Below are positions 1-5,343 of a DNA stretch of 6,260 nucleotides, piece by piece. The DNA is taken from the NCBI GenBank assembly GCA_947631755.1, contig CANRMO010000148.1, forward strand, positions 1 through 6,260, in the 5' to 3' direction. Within the stretch, counting starts at the first letter, position 1. Each line of letters begins with the position of its first letter. The DNA comes from an uncultured Lachnospiraceae bacterium (GTDB taxonomy: Bacteria; Bacillota; Clostridia; Lachnospirales; Lachnospiraceae). The translations under genes and the position numbers were made by a program. The notes under the pieces are model-generated. The model had not been told where the DNA came from. It saw nothing but the letters and a program-made list of their open reading frames with translations, and did no database searches.

Positions 1-1450
1 GGGTGAGAGGACTTTTTTCGAGTACTTAAAGTGGCTGGCGGGAGATCTCCCGGAGAAAGGGCTGGAGGACATCGCAGGCCTTGTTTTCCGGGGGGAGGAT
101 AACCACATCTGCCGCACGGCGCCCCGGCCTGCGGTGGACATGGACGAGCTGGTTTTTCCCTACTCCAGCCTCAATGGCCTGGAGCATGCGATCCTGTACT
201 ATGAGAGTATCCGGGGCTGTCCGTTCTCCTGTAGTTACTGTCTCTCTTCCATAGAAAAAGCGGTGCGGATAAAAAATCCGCAAAAAACGAAAGAGGAGCT
301 GAAGTTCTTTTTAGAGAACCGTGTGCCCCAGGTCAAATTCGTTGACCGCACATTTAATTGCAATCACGCCTATGCCTATGAAGTGTGGGAGTACATCGGG
401 GAGCATGACAACGGCGTGACAAATTTTCATTTTGAAATCGGGGGCGATCTCCTGCGGGAAGAAGATTTTCTGCTCTTTGATACATTCCGCCCGGGGCTTG
501 TACAGTTTGAGATCGGCGTGCAGTCCACAAATCCACAGACGATCCAGGCCATCCGCCGGATCATGGATCTGCAAAAACTCCGCTCCAACATAGAGCGGGT
601 ACGGCGGAAGAGGAACATCCATATACATCTGGATCTGATCGCCGGGTTGCCCTGTGAAGATTATGAGAGTTTCCGGCGGTCCTTTAATGATGTGTACGGG
701 ATGAAACCAGATCAGCTCCAGCTCGGATTTTTGAAGGTACTGGATGGTTCCCGCATGGAGGAGGAAAAGGAAGAATACGATGTGCGCCACAGTTCATGGC
801 CGCCCTATGAAGTGCTCTCTACCCGGTGGCTGTCCTATGGGGACATACGGCAGTTGAAAGGGGTGGAGGAAATGGTGGAGGTGTACTACAACAGCTTTCA
901 GTTTTCCGCTTCTATGGCCTTTCTGGTCCGCTTTTTTTCCTCACCTTTTGATATGTACCGGGAGATGGCGGAATATTACAGAGAAAAAGGCCTTTTAGAG
1001 AAAAAGCAGAGCCGCGCGGAGCGGTATCGGATACTCTGGGAGTTTTCTCTGGAAACGTGTGAAATTTCCGGTGCAGAACGGGAAGACTTTAGGCAGATGA
1101 TAACATACGACCTTTATAGCAGAGAATACGTGAAAAATCCGCCGGAGTTTGTGAGAGGGCGCACAGAGGAGCAGAAGAGGCGGATCTGGGACTTTTTTGA
1201 CAGGGAGAATACCGGAACCGAATATCTGTCCGGTTATGAGGGATTTCGGACCAGGCAGTTATACCATATGGTGTACATCAATGAATTTACTGTTGACATA
1301 GGGGAAATGCTCCGGACTGGGCAGCTTGTCCGCACCGGGCCGGCTGGCCTTATGTTTGATTATAGGAAGAGAGATCCGCTGAACCACTCGGCAAAGGTCA
1401 CCCGGGTCGTCATTGATAGGAGGAAAGCACCTCCCGGAGAGCGCGGATGA
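1..1450 (+). CDS. B12-binding-type radical SAM protein with DUF4080 C-terminus (5' end outside window)
   Basis: The reading frame is open from the left edge (first whole codon at base 2) to TGA at 1448-1450, giving 482 visible codons; the start and most of the N-terminal cobalamin-binding region lie outside. Seen: a GERTFFEYLKWL-type linker at visible residues 1-12, a 'RPAVDMDELVFPYS' linker, then the 4Fe-4S radical SAM motif CPFSCSYC (Cys 73, 77 and 80; bases 218-241). Further core motifs follow: FHFEIGGDLL (142-151), FEIGVQSTNP (169-178) and HLDLIAGLPCED (209-220). The last 220 or so residues match the style of DUF4080, which is typical of this family. Members reductively cleave S-adenosylmethionine and are presumed cobalamin-dependent; the substrate is unknown. 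An internal ATG at 134 has no good ribosome binding site and would leave out upstream codons that fit the family, so it is not the start. The 3' end overlaps the convergent gene by 41 bases. Family assignment is secure; specific function is not known. Confidence 0.9.
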   Translation, partial: GERTFFEYLKWLAGDLPEKGLEDIAGLVFRGEDNHICRTAPRPAVDMDELVFPYSSLNGLEHAILYYESIRGCPFSCSYCLSSIEKAVRIKNPQKTKEELKFFLENRVPQVKFVDRTFNCNHAYAYEVWEYIGEHDNGVTNFHFEIGGDLLREEDFLLFDTFRPGLVQFEIGVQSTNPQTIQAIRRIMDLQKLRSNIERVRRKRNIHIHLDLIAGLPCEDYESFRRSFNDVYGMKPDQLQLGFLKVLDGSRMEEEKEEYDVRHSSWPPYEVLSTRWLSYGDIRQLKGVEEMVEVYYNSFQFSASMAFLVRFFSSPFDMYREMAEYYREKGLLEKKQSRAERYRILWEFSLETCEISGAEREDFRQMITYDLYSREYVKNPPEFVRGRTEEQKRRIWDFFDRENTGTEYLSGYEGFRTRQLYHMVYINEFTVDIGEMLRTGQLVRTGPAGLMFDYRKRDPLNHSAKVTRVVIDRRKAPPGERG

Positions 1451-2030
1451 TCGTCTGTTTCCGGGGATGCAGGCCGGTTTCCGTATCGCGGATCAGGGAA
1501 GTGATCTGTTCCGGCTGATCCAGGCGGAGATAGACTTCGGCCAGTTCGGTGTAGTCGCTGACTTTCCGGGAGCCGTAGCGGAGGGCGAGAAGATAGGTGT
1601 CCCTGGCGGCCTCGTATAATTTTTCCTGCTCATATGAGCGGGCCAGATCCGTGACAGCGATAAGAAAGGCGTTAAAATTTTCATCATATTCAGATAAAGT
1701 CTTGAAATTTCCGACGCCATATGCTAATTTTAAATCTGTGTTGGAATATTCCGACAGATCCACCATGGGATTTTTGATAATCTGCCGTATGTGGCCGATA
1801 TTATATTCAATGGTGCTGCTGGTGCGGTCTGTCCGGGGGATTTCCGCTTCCTCTATGTGGAGGATGGGGAGATCCGAGTAATCTTTGTTCCGGGTGTGGT
1901 TGGCTTCTCGCTCAAGTGCCCAGAACTCCTCAGTAGCTTTTTGTTCTGCCCTTGTGCTCTTGCGCTTCTCATAGTGCAGCCAGGCGCAGAAAATGAGGAA
2001 AGCAGTAAAATATGCTAAAATGGATTTCAT
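1410..2030 (-). CDS. Membrane-anchored hypothetical protein with TPR-like helices
   Basis: This gene encodes 206 residues, from ATG (complement of 2028-2030) to TGA (complement of 1410-1412). On the minus strand an AAAGGA ribosome binding site lies 10 bases before the ATG. Seen: one hydrophobic N-terminal segment (residues 4-19, ILAYFTAFLIFCAWLH) followed by a Lys/Arg cluster, which suggests a single-pass anchor or uncleaved signal. A charged, probably helical stretch follows (21-60). Residues about 121-188 hold two helical-repeat-like units (DLARSYEQEKLYEAARDTYL, then DYTELAEVYLRLDQPEQI) with the small/aromatic spacing of TPRs. TPRs usually mediate protein-protein contacts; the partner is unknown. 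I do not recognise a named family. It converges on the radical SAM gene with overlapping 3' ends and diverges from the miniprotein gene at 2065 with only 34 bases between start codons, so its promoter must overlap that gene. I found no convincing -35/-10 pair for it. Confidence 0.8.
   Translation of the reverse strand: MKSILAYFTAFLIFCAWLHYEKRKSTRAEQKATEEFWALEREANHTRNKDYSDLPILHIEEAEIPRTDRTSSTIEYNIGHIRQIIKNPMVDLSEYSNTDLKLAYGVGNFKTLSEYDENFNAFLIAVTDLARSYEQEKLYEAARDTYLLALRYGSRKVSDYTELAEVYLRLDQPEQITSLIRDTETGLHPRKQTIIRALREVLSSYQ
2013..2021 (+). promoter_or_regulatory. Possible extended -10 promoter for the miniprotein gene
   Basis: The bases TGCTAAAAT combine an extended -10 element (TG, one base) with TAAAAT, a five-of-six match to the sigma-A -10 consensus. 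Transcription would begin near 2028, leaving a leader of roughly 37 bases that contains the AAGGGGGAG ribosome binding site before the ATG at 2065. No good -35 is present at the usual distance, which extended -10 promoters can tolerate. The element lies within the first codons of the divergent minus-strand gene. This is a pattern match only. Confidence 0.35.
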
Positions 2031-2064
2031 AATGGATACATCCTTTCAGGAAGGGGGAGATTTG

Positions 2065-2160
2065 ATGTTCAACCGTAAAAAACAGCGTCTGATCGCTGCT
2101 ATTATTTGTGGCGTCGTTATCTTTGCCATGGTTTTAGGTCTGATCGCTTCTATTGCATAA
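2065..2160 (+). CDS. 31-residue single-pass membrane miniprotein
   Basis: A short frame runs from ATG at 2065 to TAA at 2158-2160. It is preceded by a strong ribosome binding site (AAGGGGGAG, 2051-2059) five bases before the ATG, which is the main evidence that it is a real gene. The product begins MFNRKKQR, a strongly basic head, and then has about 22 uninterrupted mostly hydrophobic residues (LIAAIICGVVIFAMVLGLIASI). This predicts a single membrane helix with the N-terminus inside by the positive-inside rule. The architecture resembles Prli42-class miniproteins of Firmicutes (about 31 residues, membrane anchor of the Listeria stressosome), but I see no sequence identity that would prove membership. 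A small type I toxin is a less likely alternative. It lies 81 bases upstream of the VanW-domain gene on the same strand and might share its transcript. Function is unknown. Confidence 0.72.
   Translation: MFNRKKQRLIAAIICGVVIFAMVLGLIASIA
2087..2154 (+). repeat. In-frame direct repeat inside the miniprotein gene
   Basis: GTCTGATCGCTGCTATT (2087-2103) recurs as GTCTGATCGCTTCTATT (2138-2154), matching at 16 of 17 bases with an offset of 51 bases, exactly 17 codons. The copies encode the opening and closing parts of the membrane helix (RLIAAI and GLIASI). This could be a remnant of internal duplication or chance similarity between two stretches of hydrophobic codons. Confidence 0.7.
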
Positions 2161-2169
2161 GAAGCAGCG

Positions 2170-2201
2170 CCTGTATCCCTTCATGTATAGTGTAATACAG
2201 G
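2170..2201. repeat. Inverted repeat between miniprotein and VanW genes
   Basis: CCTGTAT (2170-2176) is the reverse complement of ATACAGG (2195-2201), a perfect 7-base stem with an 18-base loop, starting 10 bases after the miniprotein stop codon. The bases after it (TTGTCGATTT) are only loosely T-rich, so it is at best a weak terminator. It could equally be an operator-like palindrome or a leader structure for the VanW gene. Confidence 0.4.
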
Positions 2202-2225
2202 TTGTCGATTTGTGCAAGAGCAAAC

Positions 2226-2244
2226 AAAAGGAGGGTTTTTTTTG
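2226..2244 (+). promoter_or_regulatory. Ribosome binding site that sets a TTG start for the VanW gene
   Basis: AAAAGGAGGG (2226-2235) is a near-ideal Shine-Dalgarno sequence. It is followed by eight consecutive T residues (2236-2243), the last two of which are the first two bases of the TTG start codon at 2242-2244. The spacer is therefore 6 bases. An in-frame GTG at 2212 would add ten residues but has no ribosome binding site before it and would place this Shine-Dalgarno inside the coding region, so TTG is preferred. Confidence 0.8.
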
Positions 2245-3795
2245 AGAAAACAGAGATTTGGTCCGGCTTTTCTAGTCCTTGGCATTATGTTTCTGATGAT
2301 TGCCGCCTATGTGGTCTGGGCGTATGAGAGTGTAAAACCAGCCAGTGATAAGATCTGCAACGGGGTTTACATTGACAATATCAATATCAGCGGCATGACA
2401 AAAGAAGAGGCAGGGAAGGTATTGCAGGCCCATATAGAGAAACTGACTGCGCAGACGCTGGAAGTGGATGTGAACGGCCAGATTGTCAGCACTACCCTGG
2501 GGGCGCTCGGGTACAAGGGCGATGCCGGGGACGCGATTGAACAGGCGCTGCGGGTCGGCAAAGAGGGCGGCCTGTTCAGCAATTATGCCCACATCAAAGC
2601 GGTAGAGGCGGAAAATGTTGTGTTTCCTCTGGAATTCTCTTATTCCGAAAAAAAAGTGAAGAAATTTGTGAAAAATCAGTGTGGCAAAAAGTGCACAAAT
2701 GCCGTTGACGCAAAAATTAAAATGAAAAACGGTAAGCTGGTATACACCGAGTCAAAGGATGGTGTTACGATAGATACCGACGCGACAATCAAAAGCATCC
2801 AGGAGGCGCTCCGGACCCAGGAGGACACCGGGCCCATCCGGGTTTCGGCTACCGTGTTGCTCCAGAAAGCCACGGTCGACAGGGAACTGGCCTCCCGCTG
2901 CAACGATAAATTGGGGACATTTTCCACGAAGTTTAATGCCGGGAACATCGGCCGCTCGAAAAATGTGGCAAATGCGGCGCGGCTGATTAATGGCACGGTT
3001 ATCAAGCCGGGAGAGACCTTTTCAGTACACGATGCGATTTCGCCCATGACGGAAAAAAACGGATACTATGCTGCGCCGTCCTACAGCAACGGCCAGGTGG
3101 TTGACTCGATCGGGGGAGGCGTCTGCCAGGTCTCCACTACATTGTATAATGCTGTTCTGATGGCAGAACTGGAAGTGGTAGAGAGAAGTCCCCACTCAAT
3201 GGTTGTGTCTTATGTAGAGCCATCCATGGATGCCGCCATTGCCGGGGATTATAAGGATTTAAAGTTCCGCAATGACTCGGATGTCCCTGTGTTTATCGAG
3301 GGGGGCACGTATTCGGGCACCATTTATTTCAATGTGTACGGAGAGGAGACGCGGAGCGCGGACCGCAAGGTCAAGTTTGAGTCGGAAGTCACCGAGACCA
3401 TTGAGCCGGGAGCGGACAAAGTGACCTATGATAAAACGAAGCCGTCCTCTTATGAGGCCGTCACTCAGGAGGCGCACATCGGCTATAAGGCGGTGCTGTG
3501 GAAGATTGTGACAGAGAACGGCGAGACGGAGAAGACCCAGGTCAACAGCAGTACTTACCAGGCAGAGCCGAGATATGTGACCAGGGGAGCGATGACGGCG
3601 ACTCCGACGCCGAAAAAAGACGATAAGGACAATAAAGATAAGGATGACGGCAAAAAGCCGAAAGAGACGGCCGCCCCATCCAGGACAGCGGCTCCAAGGC
3701 AGACACAGAAACCGAAAGAGACGGCTGCCCCGAAGGCGACGGATGCGCCGGCCACACCCGAGCCCACAGCGGCTCCCGCGACAGAATTGCAGTAG
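2242..3795 (+). CDS. VanW-domain envelope protein with peptidoglycan-binding-like repeats
   Basis: This gene encodes 517 residues, from TTG at 2242 to TAG at 3793-3795. Seen: a basic N-terminus (RKQR), then one membrane segment at residues 8-28 (PAFLVLGIMFLMIAAYVVWA). Next come two regions in the style of the putative peptidoglycan-binding domain PF12229 (about 41-130, beginning GVYIDNINISGMTKEEA, and about 135-205). The VanW domain (about 225-369) carries the family hallmark GGGVCQVSTTLYNAVL with Cys 295. A G5-like beta-rich segment (about 380-448) follows, then a tail rich in Lys, Asp, Pro, Thr and Ala (about 450-517) without an LPXTG anchor. The protein is probably held in the membrane by its N-terminus with the rest outside, the tail lying in the wall. 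VanW is named from a vancomycin-resistance cluster, but its biochemical role is unsettled and no other van genes are present, so resistance should not be inferred. Other cysteines at 39, 147, 151 and 220 are unusual for an exported protein. Confidence 0.92.
   Translation: MRKQRFGPAFLVLGIMFLMIAAYVVWAYESVKPASDKICNGVYIDNINISGMTKEEAGKVLQAHIEKLTAQTLEVDVNGQIVSTTLGALGYKGDAGDAIEQALRVGKEGGLFSNYAHIKAVEAENVVFPLEFSYSEKKVKKFVKNQCGKKCTNAVDAKIKMKNGKLVYTESKDGVTIDTDATIKSIQEALRTQEDTGPIRVSATVLLQKATVDRELASRCNDKLGTFSTKFNAGNIGRSKNVANAARLINGTVIKPGETFSVHDAISPMTEKNGYYAAPSYSNGQVVDSIGGGVCQVSTTLYNAVLMAELEVVERSPHSMVVSYVEPSMDAAIAGDYKDLKFRNDSDVPVFIEGGTYSGTIYFNVYGEETRSADRKVKFESEVTETIEPGADKVTYDKTKPSSYEAVTQEAHIGYKAVLWKIVTENGETEKTQVNSSTYQAEPRYVTRGAMTATPTPKKDDKDNKDKDDGKKPKETAAPSRTAAPRQTQKPKETAAPKATDAPATPEPTAAPATELQ
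3658..3731 (+). repeat. Direct repeat encoding PKETAAP in the VanW tail
   Basis: A 20-base unit at 3658-3677 (CCGAAAGAGACGGCCGCCCC) recurs at 3712-3731 with one C-to-T change. The offset is 54 bases, so the frame is kept and both copies encode PKETAAP. This is the kind of low-complexity repeat expected in a flexible wall-spanning tail. Confidence 0.8.
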
Positions 3796-3802
3796 CATTA
3801 CA

Positions 3803-3823
3803 GCAGTATTTTGGAAATATTGC
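3803..3823 (+). other. Intercistronic stem-loop between VanW and AIR-synthase genes
   Basis: GCAGTATTT (3803-3811) can pair with AAATATTGC (3815-3823) across a TGG loop, giving nine pairs, one of them G-U. No T-run follows on either strand, so it does not look like an intrinsic terminator. It ends a few bases before the probable ribosome binding site (AGAGGGGA, 3826-3833) of the next gene, where it could affect translation or act as a processing or stabilising element. Confidence 0.45.
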
Positions 3824-3843
3824 AAAGAGGGGACGGATGACAG

Positions 3844-4830
3844 ATGGAGACAGGAAAAATTCCAGAGAACATATTAAAACGGTCTGTGTTTCAGAAATTA
3901 ACTGTGAAGAGGCCGGAAGTGCTTGTACACTCTGGTGTGGGTGAGGATTGCAGTGTGTTGTCGGCGGGGGACGAGGCGATTGTCCTCTCTACGGACCCAA
4001 TCACGGGGGCGGCAAAAGACATAGGGAAACTGGCATTTCACGTCACGGCGAATGATATTGCATCATCGGGCGCCGAGCTGATTGGGATACTTCTGACTAT
4101 TATTTTCCCGCTCGGCAGTTCTGAGGAGGAATTGCGGCAGATCATGGGCGAGGTGGCCGGACTGGCAGAGAGGTATCAGGTTGAGATACTGGGAGGGCAC
4201 ACAGAGGTGTCCGGCGCGGTGAATCAGACGCTGGTCTCCGTCACCGGCGTGGGAAGAGCAAAGAGAGATAAAGTGATCCGGACCGGAGGGCTCCGGGCCG
4301 GACAGGATCTGGTAGTGACGAAATGGATCGGTCTGGAGGGGACGTCGATCCTGGCGAAAGAATACGGGGAGAAGCTGGCGGAAAAACTGCCGCCGGACAT
4401 GATCTTGCGGGCGGGAGAGTTTGACCAGTATCTCAGTGTGATCCCAGATGCAAAAGTTGCCGTGGCGTCTGGCGTCTCTGCTATGCATGATGTGACGGAG
4501 GGCGGGATTTTCGGCGCTCTCTGGGAGATGGCAGCCGCCTCCGGCGTCGGGGTCGAGGTGGATTTGAAAAGGATCCCTATCCGCCAGGAGACAATCGAAG
4601 TGTGCGAGGTGTTTGACATTAACCCCTATATGTTGATTTCCAGCGGATCTATGCTGATCGGTACGGACCGCGGCGGGCGTCTGGTGGAGGAACTGGACCG
4701 GGCGGGGATCCACGCGGCTGTAGTGGGGCGCGCGACGGAAGGAAATGACCGGATTGTGATAAATGGCGGGGAGAGGCGGTTTCTCGGGCCGCCGAAAATG
4801 GATGAGCTGTTTCGCGCAAAGATGCCGTGA
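3844..4830 (+). CDS. AIR-synthase-related protein, HypE-like but lacking the C-terminal cysteine
   Basis: This gene encodes 328 residues, from ATG at 3844 to TGA at 4828-4830; an in-frame stop at 3838-3840 makes this the first possible ATG. A ribosome binding site AGAGGGGA lies about 11 bases upstream. Seen: the AIR-synthase superfamily pattern of HSGVGEDCSVL (29-39), STDPITGAAKDIGKLAFHVTAND (49-71), the glycine-rich ILGGHTEVSG (115-124), and in the C-terminal domain MHDVTEGGIFGALWEMA (214-230), SGVGVEV (233-239) and IPIRQETIEVCEVFDINPYM (244-263). This is the superfamily of PurM, PurL, ThiL, SelD and HypE, which bind ATP and activate a substrate by phosphorylation or dehydration. Order and length fit HypE best. 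HypE, however, ends in a cysteine that carries the thiocarboxamide on the way to the hydrogenase cyanide ligand; this protein ends ELFRAKMP. With no other hyp genes nearby, it is probably not a hydrogenase maturase. Its place before an Lrp regulator and an aminotransferase suggests an amino-acid-related role, as yet unknown. Confidence 0.88.
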   Translation: METGKIPENILKRSVFQKLTVKRPEVLVHSGVGEDCSVLSAGDEAIVLSTDPITGAAKDIGKLAFHVTANDIASSGAELIGILLTIIFPLGSSEEELRQIMGEVAGLAERYQVEILGGHTEVSGAVNQTLVSVTGVGRAKRDKVIRTGGLRAGQDLVVTKWIGLEGTSILAKEYGEKLAEKLPPDMILRAGEFDQYLSVIPDAKVAVASGVSAMHDVTEGGIFGALWEMAAASGVGVEVDLKRIPIRQETIEVCEVFDINPYMLISSGSMLIGTDRGGRLVEELDRAGIHAAVVGRATEGNDRIVINGGERRFLGPPKMDELFRAKMP

Positions 4831-4857
4831 CGGCCGGGATGGAGGTTACATAGTATA

Positions 4858-5343
4858 ATGAATGAAAAGATTTTGAGGATCATTGCGAAAAACGGCAAGT
4901 TGTCCACGGAGGACCTGGCCGCGATGCTGTCTGCGGAGCCGGGGGAGATCCGCGCGGCGATAGAGGAGATGGAGAGAGAGGGCGTGATCTGTGGGTATCC
5001 TACGCTGATCAACTGGGATAAAGCGGAATGCGAGAGGGTCACAGCGCTGATCGAGGTGAAAGTTTCGCCGGAACGGGGCAGGGGATTCGATAAAGTGGCG
5101 GAGAGGATCTACCAGTTCGAAGAGGTGGAGAGCCTGTACCTCATGAGCGGGGGATTTGACTTGACAGTGATCATTGTCGGTGAGACGATGAGGGAAGTCG
5201 CCAGGTTTGTGTCTACAAAACTGGCGCCGATGGAGTCGATCATGAGTACGGCCACGCATTTTGTGCTGAAGAAGTATAAAGAACACGGACTGCCTCTTGT
5301 CCAGGAGCGGGCAGCGGATGAAAGGCAGTTGATCACACCATGA
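4858..5343 (+). CDS. Lrp/AsnC-family transcriptional regulator
   Basis: This gene encodes 161 residues, from ATG at 4858 to TGA at 5341-5343. GGAGG at 4841-4845 is 12 bases before the ATG, a rather long spacer; no closer in-frame start exists. Seen: an N-terminal winged-helix region (about 1-50: ILRIIAKNGKLSTEDLAAML, then the wing-side EREGVICGYPTLINWDKA) and a C-terminal RAM/AsnC ligand-binding domain (about 63-137) with the characteristic turn SGGFDLTVIIVG (97-108). Length and layout are normal for the family. Lrp-type proteins form dimers to octamers that bind DNA and sense amino acids through the RAM domain. Here the predicted third helix (about 29-41) is acidic, so DNA binding may be unusual. 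The gene begins 27 bases after the AIR-synthase gene and overlaps the aminotransferase gene by 4 bases, so it probably regulates its own operon; the ligand is unknown. Confidence 0.93.
   Translation: MNEKILRIIAKNGKLSTEDLAAMLSAEPGEIRAAIEEMEREGVICGYPTLINWDKAECERVTALIEVKVSPERGRGFDKVAERIYQFEEVESLYLMSGGFDLTVIIVGETMREVARFVSTKLAPMESIMSTATHFVLKKYKEHGLPLVQERAADERQLITP

Noticed and set aside
134..1450. Complete radical SAM gene starting at ATG 134
   Set aside because: The frame is open to the left edge, and residues upstream of this Met fit the B12-binding radical SAM linker, so the gene is truncated by the window.
2170..2213. Intrinsic terminator after the miniprotein gene
   Set aside because: The 7-base stem has an 18-base loop and no real T-run behind it, so it is recorded only as an inverted repeat.
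2212..2241. Upstream GTG start extending the VanW protein by ten residues
   Set aside because: There is no ribosome binding site before the GTG, and the extension would be translated from the strong Shine-Dalgarno itself; the TTG at 2242 has ideal spacing.
2242..3795. Vancomycin resistance locus, suggested by the VanW domain
   Set aside because: VanW-domain proteins are widespread in clostridia, and no ligase, dehydrogenase, dipeptidase or two-component genes of a van cluster are present.
3644..3877. Plus-strand frame bridging the VanW tail and the next gene
   Set aside because: Its Arg/Pro-rich product is the frame-shifted reading of the low-complexity VanW tail, and it has no ribosome binding site of its own.
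4063..4713. Long minus-strand frame opposite the AIR-synthase gene
   Set aside because: It mirrors a clearly conserved coding region, shows no recognisable domain and is explained by a lack of stop triplets in the complement. The minus frames at 3259-3825 and 4846-5412 are rejected for the same reason.
4854..4859. TATAAT, a perfect -10 sequence at the start of the Lrp gene
   Set aside because: It overlaps the ATG start codon, and the -35 position reads CGGCCG; a transcript from it would start inside the coding region without the ribosome binding site.
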